64,000 nt of DNA from Pseudomonas antarctica. GTDB lineage: Bacteria > Pseudomonadota > Gammaproteobacteria > Pseudomonadales > Pseudomonadaceae. The notes under the pieces are model-generated. The model had not been told where the DNA came from, did not search any database, and saw nothing but the letters and a program-made list of their open reading frames with translations. Positions 15,974 to 25,192 of the stretch are shown one piece after another. Numbering within the stretch: position 1 is the stretch's first letter; each line of letters starts with the position of its first letter. The position numbers were made by a program, and so were the translations under genes. The DNA lies in NCBI RefSeq assembly GCF_001647715.1, contig NZ_CP015600.1, positions 5,332,001 through 5,396,000 on the forward strand. Direction: 5' to 3'.

Positions 15974-16588
15974 ATGCATTTGCAGGCCCCTGACGTTGCT
16001 GCGCCCTCATTGCTGGAAGCGTTGCGCTCAGGCACCGGCCTGCTGCATGTAGCGCTGGAAAAACGCCTGCCGTTTTTCTCCGAACGTCTGGATGCCGACT
16101 GGTACCAACGCCTGCTTCAGGCGTACTACGGCTTTTATGGGCCGATGGAAGCGGCATTGTATGACAGTGGTTTGATCCCCGATGGTTTCGATACTGCGTT
16201 GCGGGTGAAAACACCAACATTGCTGTGCGATCTCTACGCTCTTGGCCTGACTGGCGCCGACGTCAGCGCCCTCCCCCGTTGCAGTCAACGCCCAACGTTC
16301 GATAACCCCGCCGCCTGCCTCGGTGCTTTGTACGTACTGGAAGGTGCGACCCTGGGCGGCCAGGTATTGCGCCGAGAAATGGGCAAGCGCCTGGATATCG
16401 ATGCGGATAACGGTGGCGCGTTTCTCAACGTCTACGGCGCCGAGACCGGTCGGCGCTGGAAAGACTTTCTCGATTACCTGAGCGGTCAGTCACTGGATGC
16501 GCCAGCCAAACAGCGCGCAGTGGAGGCGGCCTGTTCGACATTCAGCGGCTTTGAGCAATGGCTCGCCAGCCAGGAAGTACTGCTATGA
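15974..16588 (+). CDS. bphO: Biliverdin-producing heme oxygenase BphO
   Basis: A 204-aa soluble protein. LRSGTGLLHVALEKRLPFF near residues 17-35 holds the proximal heme His, and LYVLEGATLGGQVLRREM near 119-136 is the conserved distal helix. Heme oxygenase opens heme to biliverdin, the chromophore of bacteriophytochromes. The stop overlaps the phytochrome start by 4 nt (ATGA), so enzyme and receptor are made together. This bphO-bphP pairing is standard in Pseudomonas. Confidence 0.95.
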   Translation: MHLQAPDVAAPSLLEALRSGTGLLHVALEKRLPFFSERLDADWYQRLLQAYYGFYGPMEAALYDSGLIPDGFDTALRVKTPTLLCDLYALGLTGADVSALPRCSQRPTFDNPAACLGALYVLEGATLGGQVLRREMGKRLDIDADNGGAFLNVYGAETGRRWKDFLDYLSGQSLDAPAKQRAVEAACSTFSGFEQWLASQEVLL

Positions 16589-18813
16589 AACCTGAAGATT
16601 TTGAAGAACTGCTTGCCAACTGCGCCGACGAACCCATCCGCACCCCGGGGGCGATTCAGCCCCACGGTGTGTTGCTGACACTGTCGGAGCCAGGCCTGAA
16701 CATCATCCAGGTCAGCGCCAACGTAGGCGTCTTGTTCGGCCACGCGCCAGAGTCGCTGTTGGGCCAACCGCTGCACACCTTGATTGGCGCAGAACATGCC
16801 CAAGCCGTACAGGCCATGGCTGAGCACAACACGTTTTTCGACGCACCGGCGCTGCATGTCAGCTTCAACGGTGCGCAATTCGAAGGCCTGCTGCATCGCC
16901 ATAACGACGTGCTGATACTGGAATTCGAACCGCGCCTCGACGATTTCAAACCCCGCGCCCTGAATGGCCGCACCAGCAACTTGGGCAAAATGCTGCAACG
17001 CCTGCAGTCGGCGAAAACCCTGCAAGCGCTGTACGAAATCAGCGTGAATGAAATCCAGGCCATCACCGGTTACGACCGGGTGCTGATCTATCGCTTTGAA
17101 GATGAAGGCCATGGCCAGGTGATTGCCGAAGCGTCGGCGCCATCCATGGAGCTGTTCAACGGTCTGTTCTTCCCCGCATCCGACATCCCCGAGCAGGCCC
17201 GCGAGCTGTACCGCACCAACTGGCTACGCATCATCCCGAATGCCGCCTACGAGCCGGTACCGCTGCTGCCCAAGCTGCGCCCGGACATTGGCCAGCCGCT
17301 GGATTTGAGCTTTGCCACCCTGCGCAGCGTGTCGCCAATTCACTGCCAGTACATGCAAAACATGGGCGTGCTGTCGTCCATGAGCATCTCCTTGATGGCG
17401 GGTGACAAGCTCTGGGGCCTGATCAGTTGCGGCAACCGCGAGCCGCTGTTGGTGCCCAATGATCTGCGCATCACCTGCCAAACCATCGGCCAGGTGCTGT
17501 CGTTGCAGATCAGTGCCATGGAAGCCTTGGACGTGAGCCGTCAGCGCGATGAGAAAGTCGAGGCACTGGCCCTGCTTGATCGGGCGATGAAAGCCTCTGA
17601 GCAAAATGTGTTCGATGGCCTGGCCCAGCAGCCTCAGGTGCTGATGGAGCTGACGCTGTCGGGTGGCGTGGCGATCATCGAAGACAAGCAGCTGCACCGT
17701 TACGGCAACTGCCCTGAGCCGGAGCAGATTCGCGCCTTACACAAATGGCTGCAAGCAAGCGGCCAACCGGTGTTTGCCAGCCATAAGCTGGCGTCGGTGT
17801 ACCCGCCCGCCGCCGAGTATCAACAAGTCGCCAGCGGCGTCCTGGCCATGAGCCTGCCCAAGCCGGTGGACAATGGCGTGCTGTGGTTTCGCCCGGATGT
17901 GAAAGAGAGCATCAACTGGAGCGGCAACCCGAACAAGCCGCTGAACCTGGAAAACTCCGACGCTGGCTTGCATCTTCGCCCACGCACCTCGTTTGAAATC
18001 TGGAAAGTGGAAATGGCCGGCATCTCCACCAAGTGGAGCCATGGCGACCTGTTTGCGGCCAACGACCTGCGCCGTTCCGCCCTGGAAAATGACCTCGCGC
18101 GCCAAGTATTGCGTGAGCAGCAAGCGGTGCGCGCACGTGATGAACTGGTGGCGGTGGTGTCCCACGATTTGCGCAACCCGATGACCGTTATCTCGATGCT
18201 CTGCGGCATGATGCAAAAGACCTTCAGCTCCGACGGCCCACATACTTCGCGGCGGATTTCCAAGGCCATCGACACCATGCAACAAGCCGCCGGGCGCATG
18301 AATGTGCTGCTGGAGGACTTGCTCGACACCTCGAAAATCGAGGCCGGGCGTTATGTGGTTAAGCCGGTGGTGTTGGACGTCAGCCAGATGTTTGAAGAAG
18401 CCTATGCCTTGCTCGCGCCGCTGGCGATGGAAAAAGGCATCGACCTGTCGTTCAACGCAGCGCCGGGCCTGCAGATCAACGGCGACCCGGAGCGCCTGTT
18501 CCAGGTGCTGTCGAACCTGATCGGCAATGCCATCAAGTTCACCCCGCGCCTGGGCAACATCGACGTCAGCGCCGCGAGCAACGGCGAAGAAATCGTGTTT
18601 TCGGTGCGCGATTCCGGCGAAGGCATTGCGCCTGAACAGTTGCCGCAGGTGTTTGATCGTTATTGGACCCAGACCGAAAACAACCCCACCGGCAGCGGGC
18701 TGGGGCTGTACATCACCCAGGGCATCGTTCAGGCCCACGGGGGGCGGATGGAAGCTGAAAGTGAGTTGGGGCGGGGCAGTGAGTTCAGGTTTACGGTGCC
18801 TAAGGCGGACTGA
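16585..18813 (+). CDS. bphP: Bacteriophytochrome photoreceptor histidine kinase BphP
   Basis: A 742-aa protein from ATG 16585. The domain order is PAS, GAF, PHY, HisKA, HATPase. The N-terminal Cys13 (LLANCADEPIRTPGAIQPHG) is the biliverdin attachment site. The GAF core has FPASDIPEQARELYRTNWLR and the chromophore pocket SPIHCQYMQNMGV. The PHY tongue includes WFRPDV and WSGNPNKPL. The kinase H-box VVSHDLRNPMTVIS carries His527, followed by NLIGNAIKFTP and DSGEGI...GSGLGLYI. No receiver domain is attached. It senses red/far-red light. Confidence 0.97.
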   Translation: MKPEDFEELLANCADEPIRTPGAIQPHGVLLTLSEPGLNIIQVSANVGVLFGHAPESLLGQPLHTLIGAEHAQAVQAMAEHNTFFDAPALHVSFNGAQFEGLLHRHNDVLILEFEPRLDDFKPRALNGRTSNLGKMLQRLQSAKTLQALYEISVNEIQAITGYDRVLIYRFEDEGHGQVIAEASAPSMELFNGLFFPASDIPEQARELYRTNWLRIIPNAAYEPVPLLPKLRPDIGQPLDLSFATLRSVSPIHCQYMQNMGVLSSMSISLMAGDKLWGLISCGNREPLLVPNDLRITCQTIGQVLSLQISAMEALDVSRQRDEKVEALALLDRAMKASEQNVFDGLAQQPQVLMELTLSGGVAIIEDKQLHRYGNCPEPEQIRALHKWLQASGQPVFASHKLASVYPPAAEYQQVASGVLAMSLPKPVDNGVLWFRPDVKESINWSGNPNKPLNLENSDAGLHLRPRTSFEIWKVEMAGISTKWSHGDLFAANDLRRSALENDLARQVLREQQAVRARDELVAVVSHDLRNPMTVISMLCGMMQKTFSSDGPHTSRRISKAIDTMQQAAGRMNVLLEDLLDTSKIEAGRYVVKPVVLDVSQMFEEAYALLAPLAMEKGIDLSFNAAPGLQINGDPERLFQVLSNLIGNAIKFTPRLGNIDVSAASNGEEIVFSVRDSGEGIAPEQLPQVFDRYWTQTENNPTGSGLGLYITQGIVQAHGGRMEAESELGRGSEFRFTVPKAD

Positions 18814-18970
18814 AACGCCCTCGGCCAGCGACGGCAGCCTGTCGGGCAAACGCAGCCGCAATCACATCAATCCTCTCTGGATTCGATCGCACAAGGCCGG
18901 CAGCGTTGATGCAACAAGGCCGCTCAACGTGCAGGCCGGGCGGCCTGCGCCGCGCCTGATCACCCCAAGG

Positions 18971-18993
18971 AGTGCAGCAATTCGCGCTGCACT
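18971..18993. promoter_or_regulatory. 8-bp inverted repeat in the leader of the PhoD-like gene
   Basis: AGTGCAGC (18971-18978) pairs with GCTGCACT (18986-18993) around AATTCGC. It has no T-run on either strand, so it is more likely a binding site or weak structure than a terminator. It lies 69 bp before the ATG at 19062, in the gap after bphP. Confidence 0.4.
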
Positions 18994-19061
18994 CTGTTAA
19001 CAAAACACTGACATCTTCTGCGCTACCCTTTTCAGCCCTACCTTGTGAGAGCTGCGTCCTC

Positions 19062-20960
19062 ATGCCTCAACCCGATTCATTGCCCGCGGTGATTGCTGGC
19101 CCGATGCTACGGCGCCTGGAACCGCAGCGCCTGGTCTTGTGGTTGGTGGGAAGTCGTACCCTGCAAGTGCGCTTGAGGCTGCAGTTACCCACAGGCGAGA
19201 CGCTGGACATCGGCCTCGACGCGCAGCACTGCAAAGTCGTCCCGGTTGGGCGTCATGCGTTTATTCACCTGATCGACGTATCGCTGAATGCCCCTCTGCC
19301 CCAGGACGTCGCCATTGGCTATGACGTGGTGGTCGACGGCTCCGGCATCGCAGAGTGGGCGCCACACCTTCTGTACGCCAACGCCGAGTCTGCGAGCTTC
19401 GTGCTGCACAGCCGTATCCACCAGTTGGTGCACGGCTCCTGCCGCAAACCGCATCACTGGGCCGACGAAGGCTTGCTGTGCGTCGACCGCCTGCTGGCTG
19501 ATGCCCACACACCGGCCCAACGCCCGGCCCTGCTGATGATGAGCGGTGACCAGATCTACGCCGACGATGTGGCCGGACCGATGCTGCGGGCGATTCACAC
19601 GCTGATCGCTCGCCTGGGGCTGTTCGACGAATACCTCGAAGGCGCCGTGGTGAACGACAGCGCCAGCCTCTACACGCATCACGCCAGCTATTACCATCGC
19701 GCTGACCTGCTCCCGGCGCTGGACAGCAACGAGACGTTGCGCGAGCGCTTCTTTGGCGGGGTGAAAAAACCGATTTTCACCAGCAGCACCGCCGACAATC
19801 ACCTGGTGACCTTTGCCGAAGTAATAGCGATGTACTTGCTTGTATGGTCGCCCACACCCTGGACGCTGATCGCGCCACAACCGCCGCAACTGAGCGTCGA
19901 AGAACAGCAGCGCTATGCCCGTGAACAGGTGCACATAGATCAATTCCGTGATGGCCTGCCAGGCGTCGCACGGGTGTTCGCCCACCTCTCGACGCTGATG
20001 ATCTTCGACGATCACGACATCACCGATGACTGGAACCTCAGCGCCCAGTGGGAGCAAACTGCCTACGGCCACCCGTTCTCCAGCCGCATCATCGGCAATG
20101 CGCTGCTCGCGTATATGTTGTGCCAGGGCTGGGGTAACCAGCCGGATGTGTTTGGCGAGTTGCTGAACCAAACCCAGGCACTGACCAGCGAGGCGCAAGA
20201 CAACCCTCTGCAGGCCTGCGCGCACGATGCCCTGCTGCAAGCGCTGCTGAAATTCCAGCAATGGCATTACGTGCTGCCCACCTCCCCCGCCCTGGTGGTG
20301 CTCGACACGCGCACCCGGCGCTGGCGCAGTGAGTTCGCCCTCAAGCAACCTTCCGGCCTGCTGGACTGGGAAGCCTTGAGTGAGTTGCAACAGGCGCTGC
20401 TGGACCACCGCTGCGCCATCATCGTCTCGCCCGCGCCGATCTTTGGCGTCAAGCTGATCGAGGCGGTGCAGAAGGTATTCAGCTGGTGCGGCTACCCACT
20501 GCTGGTAGACGCCGAAAACTGGATGGCCCATCGCGGCGCTGCCCAGGTGATCCTCAACATTTTCCGCCACTCGCGCACGCCGGGTAACTACGTGATTCTC
20601 TCGGGCGACGTGCATTACTCGTTTGTCTACGAAGTGCTGATCCGCCATCGCAACGCCGGCCCGAGGATCTGGCAGATCACCAGCAGCGGCATCAAGAACC
20701 AATTCCCACCACGCTTGCTGGAGTGGTTCGATCGCCTGAACCGCTGGCTCTACTCGCCACGCTCGCCACTCAACTGGTTCACCCGCCGGCGCATCATGCA
20801 GGTAGTGCCGCATATTCCGGAGCATGCGCAGGCAGGTGAGCGGCTGTGGAATTCGGCGGGGATCGGCCAGGTGTTTTTCAACGAGCAGGGTGAGCCTGAG
20901 GCCATTTACCAGCACAACGCCGATGGCACGCCCCAAACGAGGATGGTCGCGCCGAAGTAA
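19062..20960 (+). CDS. PhoD-like metallophosphatase-fold protein
   Basis: A 632-aa protein. Metal-site motifs of the PhoD phosphatase fold are visible: LVHGSCRKPH, MMSGDQIYADD, IFDDHDITDDWNLS and ILSGDVHYSFVYE. It starts MPQPDSLPAVIAGPMLRRLE without a signal or Tat peptide, unlike secreted PhoD, so it is probably cytoplasmic. The substrate is unknown. The open frame extends to GTG 18972, through the hairpin, but that extension is not conserved in style. It is separated from bphP by about 250 bp and is convergent with the binding-protein gene at 21073. Confidence 0.88.
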   Translation: MPQPDSLPAVIAGPMLRRLEPQRLVLWLVGSRTLQVRLRLQLPTGETLDIGLDAQHCKVVPVGRHAFIHLIDVSLNAPLPQDVAIGYDVVVDGSGIAEWAPHLLYANAESASFVLHSRIHQLVHGSCRKPHHWADEGLLCVDRLLADAHTPAQRPALLMMSGDQIYADDVAGPMLRAIHTLIARLGLFDEYLEGAVVNDSASLYTHHASYYHRADLLPALDSNETLRERFFGGVKKPIFTSSTADNHLVTFAEVIAMYLLVWSPTPWTLIAPQPPQLSVEEQQRYAREQVHIDQFRDGLPGVARVFAHLSTLMIFDDHDITDDWNLSAQWEQTAYGHPFSSRIIGNALLAYMLCQGWGNQPDVFGELLNQTQALTSEAQDNPLQACAHDALLQALLKFQQWHYVLPTSPALVVLDTRTRRWRSEFALKQPSGLLDWEALSELQQALLDHRCAIIVSPAPIFGVKLIEAVQKVFSWCGYPLLVDAENWMAHRGAAQVILNIFRHSRTPGNYVILSGDVHYSFVYEVLIRHRNAGPRIWQITSSGIKNQFPPRLLEWFDRLNRWLYSPRSPLNWFTRRRIMQVVPHIPEHAQAGERLWNSAGIGQVFFNEQGEPEAIYQHNADGTPQTRMVAPK

Positions 20961-21008
20961 TGGTCTGTAGCAGCCGACCTGAAGCAGCAACCCCCTGCGA
21001 TTCAAACA

Positions 21009-21040
21009 ACGCAAGCCCCGATGCACTGCAGGGCTTGCGT
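21009..21040. terminator. Convergent-gene hairpin, probable bidirectional terminator
   Basis: A perfect 10-bp stem, ACGCAAGCCC / GGGCTTGCGT, spans 21009-21040 with a 12-nt loop. It sits between the convergent PhoD-like and binding-protein genes. No good T-run follows, so the terminator call rests mainly on position. Confidence 0.6.
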
Positions 21041-21072
21041 CGCAGCCTCGCTAAAACTCGACAGCACTCACC

Positions 21073-22101
21073 TCAGCGTACCGGCGGCGCGTACTGGATG
21101 CCGCCGTTGCTCCACAACGCATTGAGCCCACGCTTGATCTTCAACACGCTGCCCTGGCCGATATTGCGTTCGAACACTTCGTCGTAGTTGCCCACTTGCT
21201 TGACGATCTGCACCACCCAGTCCTTGCGCAGCTTCAGGTCTTTGCCGTAATCGCCGTCGGCACCGAGCAGGCGGGCGACATCAGGGTTCTTGGTGGACTT
21301 GGCCTGCTCTTCGACGTTCTGCGAATTGATGCCCATCTCTTCGGCATTGAGCATGGCGAACAGGGTCCACTTGACGATGCTGAACCACTCATCGTCGCCC
21401 TTGCGTACCAACGGCCCCAGCGGCTCCTTGGAGATCACCTCGGGCAGCACCACAAACTCATCCGGGTGAGCCATCTTGATGCGCTGCGCATACAGGCCCG
21501 ACTGGTCGGTGGTCAGCACATCGCAACGCCCGGCTTCAAGGCCCTTGGCGCTTTCGTCGGCGGTGTCGAAGGTGATCGGCGTGTACTTCATGCCGTTGGT
21601 ACGAAAGTAATCCGAAACATTGAGCTCGGTGGTGGTGCCGGCCTGGATGCAGACGGTCGCGCCGTCCAATTGCTTGGCGCCGGTTACGCCCAACTTGTTG
21701 TTCACCAGAAAGCCGATGCCGTCGTAATAGGTCACGCCGGTGAACACCAGGCCCATGCCGGAATCGCGGGAACTGGTCCACGTCGTGTTGCGTGAGATCA
21801 GGTCGATTTCACCCGATTGCAGCGCAGTGAATCGCTCCTTGGCGGTCAACTGGCTGAACTTCACTTTGGACGCATCACCAAACACGGCAGCGGCGACCGC
21901 GTGGCACACGTCCACGTCGATGCCGGTCATCTTGCCGTTGGCGTCGGGCACGCCGAAGCCCGGCAGGCCATCACTGACGCCACACTGGATAAACCCTTTC
22001 TTCTGGATCGCATCCAGGGTGACGCCCGCGTGGGCGCTGCCCGCCAGGCTCACGGCAGCCGCCGCAGTGAGCGCGGCCAACGTGGTTTTGAGGTGTTTCA
22101 T
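21073..22101 (-). CDS. Periplasmic amino-acid-binding protein (AapJ/BztA-type ABC transporter)
   Basis: A 342-aa protein from ATG 22101, with a GGGAG ribosome site 8 nt upstream; GTG 22110 would add three residues. The Sec signal is MKHLKTTLAALTAAAAVSLA, with AHA cleavage. The mature part has the general L-amino-acid binding layout: KKGFIQCGVSDGLPGFGVPD, IDVDVCHAVAAAVFGD, ISRNTTWTSSRDSGMG, CIQAGTTTELN. The usual permease and ATPase genes aapQMP are not adjacent; both neighbours belong to other functions. It is therefore an orphan binding protein here. Confidence 0.93.
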   Translation of the reverse strand: MKHLKTTLAALTAAAAVSLAGSAHAGVTLDAIQKKGFIQCGVSDGLPGFGVPDANGKMTGIDVDVCHAVAAAVFGDASKVKFSQLTAKERFTALQSGEIDLISRNTTWTSSRDSGMGLVFTGVTYYDGIGFLVNNKLGVTGAKQLDGATVCIQAGTTTELNVSDYFRTNGMKYTPITFDTADESAKGLEAGRCDVLTTDQSGLYAQRIKMAHPDEFVVLPEVISKEPLGPLVRKGDDEWFSIVKWTLFAMLNAEEMGINSQNVEEQAKSTKNPDVARLLGADGDYGKDLKLRKDWVVQIVKQVGNYDEVFERNIGQGSVLKIKRGLNALWSNGGIQYAPPVR

Positions 22102-22236
22102 GCGAGGCACTCCCTGTCGAACTTTATTATTCGGCGCCGCACAGCCCGCGCCGGTTTATAGTGTTGCCGCGCAGTATCGACGGCTTTACTCCCCTGTCAC
22201 AAACGACCTTTAGGCAAAGGCTCCTTCCGATTTGGA

Positions 22237-23139
22237 ATGAACTGCATGATCTCAAAACGCTTGACCCCTTCGATGACCGCCCTGCAATGCTTCGAAGCCG
22301 CCGCCCGCCACTTGAGTTTCACCCGCGCCGCCGAAGAGTTGCACCTGACCCAAAGTGCCGTGAGCAAGCAGGTGGCGCAGCTCGAGGAAATGCTGTGCCA
22401 CAACCTGTTCGAACGGGTGCGCCAGCGTTTGTATCTGTCGCCGGCGGGCTCGCTGTACCTCGCCGAGGTGCACAAGATCCTGACCCAGGTGGACATCTCC
22501 AGCCGCTACATCCTCACCTATGGTGGCGAGACCGAGGTGCTGCGCATCGCCACCCAGCCGACGTTCGGCGACCGCTGGCTGGTGCCCAAGCTCAAGGATT
22601 TCGCCGCCAAGCACCCGAATATCCACCTCGATGTGCGCAACGAGCTGGAGCCCTTTGACGTGCTGCAGGCCAAGGCCGATATTGCGTTTTTCTTCGGCCA
22701 GGGCTCGTGGCCGGGAGCAACCTGCATCGAGCTGTTTCGCGAAGCCGTGGTGCCGGTGTGTGCGCCCGGGTTTGTCGCCGAGGGCAGCGATGCTTCGTCA
22801 CGCCACACGTTGCTGCAATGCACGTCGCGTCCGGAAGCCTGGCATGAGTGGTTTCTGGAACAGGGCCTGCACTCGCAGAACAGCTACCACGGGCCGCGCT
22901 TCGACACGTTCTACATGTGCATCCGCGCGGCGCAATCGGGCTACGGCGTGGCGTTGGTGCCGCAGTACCTGGTGGCCGACGAGTTGGCCAACGGCAGCCT
23001 GATGACCCCTTGGGATTACGCCATGCCCAGCGCCGGCGCCCACTTTATCGCCCACGCCGAACATGCCGGTGAGGTCCCTAAAGTGAAAGCCTTCCTGAAC
23101 TGGATGGTGAACTACACACACGCACATCCCGACTTTTAA
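22237..23139 (+). CDS. LysR-family regulator (GcvA-like)
   Basis: A 300-aa protein with an N-terminal winged HTH (LTPSMTALQCFEAAARHLSF, then QSAVSKQVAQLEE; residues about 8-60) and a LysR substrate-binding domain. ATG 22246 (MISKRL) is an alternative start. It is divergent from the binding-protein gene (135-bp gap) and lies 90 bp upstream of the aminotransferase on the same strand, so either is a plausible target. The effector is unknown. Confidence 0.93.
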   Translation: MNCMISKRLTPSMTALQCFEAAARHLSFTRAAEELHLTQSAVSKQVAQLEEMLCHNLFERVRQRLYLSPAGSLYLAEVHKILTQVDISSRYILTYGGETEVLRIATQPTFGDRWLVPKLKDFAAKHPNIHLDVRNELEPFDVLQAKADIAFFFGQGSWPGATCIELFREAVVPVCAPGFVAEGSDASSRHTLLQCTSRPEAWHEWFLEQGLHSQNSYHGPRFDTFYMCIRAAQSGYGVALVPQYLVADELANGSLMTPWDYAMPSAGAHFIAHAEHAGEVPKVKAFLNWMVNYTHAHPDF

Positions 23140-23228
23140 TAATGACCCGGCGACTTTATTTCGTTTGCGACAGGGTATGGCGCGCGGCTTAGATAAAAAG
23201 AAGCCCGCCATTGCCGAGTCCGAGATTC

Positions 23229-24479
23229 ATGAGCCGCGAAACCATCAGCCAGTCGATTTCCATCGTTCACCCCATCAGCCTCAGCCATGGCAAGAACGCT
23301 GAAGTCTGGGATACCACGGGCAAGCGCTACATCGATTTTGTCGGCGGCATCGGCGTGCTCAACCTCGGGCATTGCCATCCGGGCGTTGTCGCGGCGATTC
23401 GCGAACAGGCGACCAAGCTCACCCACTACGCGTTCAATGCCGCGCCGCACGCGCCCTATATCGAACTGATGGACCGCCTGACCGCGTTTATCCCGGTGGG
23501 CTACCCCGTCAGCGGCATGCTCACCAACAGCGGCGCGGAAGCGGCGGAAAACGCCTTGAAGATCGTACGCGGCGCCACTGGCCGTACGGCGGTAATCGCC
23601 TTTGACGGCGCCTTCCACGGCCGCACCTTGGCCACGCTCAACCTCAATGGCAAGGTGGCGCCCTACAAGCAAAAAATCGGTGTGCTGCCCGGCCCGGTGT
23701 ATCACCTGCCCTACCCCAGCGCCGACAACGGCGTGACCTGCAGTGAGGCACTCAAGGCCATGGACCGGCTGTTCAGTGTTGAAATCGACGTCGACGATGT
23801 CGCCTGTTTCATCATCGAACCGGTGCAGGGCGAAGGCGGTTTTCTGGCCCTGGATATCGAATTCGCGCAGGCCTTGCGCCACTTCTGTGATGAGAAAAAC
23901 ATCCTGCTGATCGCCGATGAAATCCAGTCCGGGTTCGGGCGTACCGGCCAGCGTTTTGCGTTCTCGCGCCTGGGCATCGAACCGGACCTGATCCTGCTCG
24001 GCAAAAGCATCGCCGGTGGCGTGCCATTGGGCGCGGTGGTCGGGCGTAAAGCGCTGCTCGACAACTTGCCCAAAGGCGGCTTGGGCGGCACCTATTCCGG
24101 CAACCCGATTGCTTGCGCGGCCGCCTTGGCGACACTGGATGCGATGACCGATGAACACTTGAGCACCTGGGGTTCACAGCAGGAAGAAGCCATCGTCAGC
24201 CGGTATGCCGCCTGGCGCGAACAGCGCCTGTCACCCTATTTGGGCCGACTGACCGGCGTCGGTGCCATGCGCGGCATCGAACTGGCCAACGCCGACGGCA
24301 CGCCCGCTTCCAGGCAACTGACCCAACTGCTGAGCCTCGCGCGGGACGCCGGCTTGCTGCTGATGCCCAGCGGCAAGTCGCGGCATATCATCCGGCTGCT
24401 GGCTCCGCTGACCATCGAGCCCGCCGTGCTGGAGGAAGGCCTGGATATCCTGGAGGACTGCCTCAAGCAGTTGGCTTAA
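23229..24479 (+). CDS. Class III PLP aminotransferase (GABA/2-aminoadipate type)
   Basis: A 416-aa protein. Landmarks of class III (GabT-like) omega-aminotransferases are FVGGIGVLNLGHCHP, MLTNSGAEAAENALK, AFDGAFHGRT, IIEPVQGEGGF, LIADEIQSGFGRTG and the PLP-lysine segment LILLGKSIAGGVPLGAV, followed by GGLGGTYSGNP. Pseudomonas paralogues of this type include GABA aminotransferase and the 2-aminoadipate aminotransferase of D-lysine catabolism; sequence alone does not separate these. The preceding LysR gene probably regulates it. The start ATG 23229 removes an unconserved six-residue extension. Confidence 0.9.
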   Translation: MSRETISQSISIVHPISLSHGKNAEVWDTTGKRYIDFVGGIGVLNLGHCHPGVVAAIREQATKLTHYAFNAAPHAPYIELMDRLTAFIPVGYPVSGMLTNSGAEAAENALKIVRGATGRTAVIAFDGAFHGRTLATLNLNGKVAPYKQKIGVLPGPVYHLPYPSADNGVTCSEALKAMDRLFSVEIDVDDVACFIIEPVQGEGGFLALDIEFAQALRHFCDEKNILLIADEIQSGFGRTGQRFAFSRLGIEPDLILLGKSIAGGVPLGAVVGRKALLDNLPKGGLGGTYSGNPIACAAALATLDAMTDEHLSTWGSQQEEAIVSRYAAWREQRLSPYLGRLTGVGAMRGIELANADGTPASRQLTQLLSLARDAGLLLMPSGKSRHIIRLLAPLTIEPAVLEEGLDILEDCLKQLA

Positions 24480-24619
24480 TACCGTGGATTGTTTGGCGTA
24501 GACCACGTTGACGTTGTCCGGCGTGGCGTGTTGCTGCGCGCCAGCCCCAATTCGATGGACAAACCCGTAGCGGCTCAACGACTATTCAGCGCCTACCCAT
24601 ACACCGCACGGAAGCACCC

Positions 24620-25123
24620 ATGCTCGATATCCTCCAAGGCACGCCCCTTTGGGTGTACGCCATTTACCTGTGGATTTGTTACTACGGCATCAAGGCCTGC
24701 CTGGGCGGGCGCGAGAATCGTCGTTCGTTGATGATCCTGCCGGTGGTGCTGGTGGTGTGGTCGCTGATGTCGCTGGCGCCTTCGATCCTGTCGAGCAGCG
24801 CCTGGGTTGCCGGCGCACTCGCAGGCAGCCTGCTGGGAATGTGGCTGTTCAACGCACGAGGCGCGCGGCTTGATGCCAATGGCGAAACCCTGGTGCTGGC
24901 GGGCACCTGGAAGACCCTGCTGATCTCGCAGCTGTTCTTTGCCGTGAAGTACTACTTCGGCTACCAGCAGGCGGTGCACCCGCTGCTATTGAGCACGCAC
25001 GAGATGCTGGTGGCGGTAGGCGGGGTGTCCGGGTTTACCGTCGGTCTGTTCTGCGGGCGGGCCGTACGGCTGCAACGGGCGCTGGCTGCCTTGCGCCGCG
25101 ATAAGGGCATTGTGCTGCCTTGA
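24620..25123 (+). CDS. DUF6622-like membrane protein
   Basis: A 167-aa protein with four hydrophobic helices. It starts MLDILQGTPLWVYAIYLWIC and contains YYGIKACLGGRENRR, a pattern I associate with the DUF6622 family of uncharacterised inner-membrane proteins. Around residue 96, AGTWKTLLISQLFFAVKYYFGY is a conserved-looking loop and helix. It is monocistronic by spacing (140 bp before, 69 bp after). Function unknown. Confidence 0.75.
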   Translation: MLDILQGTPLWVYAIYLWICYYGIKACLGGRENRRSLMILPVVLVVWSLMSLAPSILSSSAWVAGALAGSLLGMWLFNARGARLDANGETLVLAGTWKTLLISQLFFAVKYYFGYQQAVHPLLLSTHEMLVAVGGVSGFTVGLFCGRAVRLQRALAALRRDKGIVLP

Positions 25124-25192
25124 CCTGATCCCTCTACCCACTGAAAATGCGCGACGCTTTTTTGTTCCGTTTATTGAAGTAGTGAAATTTTA

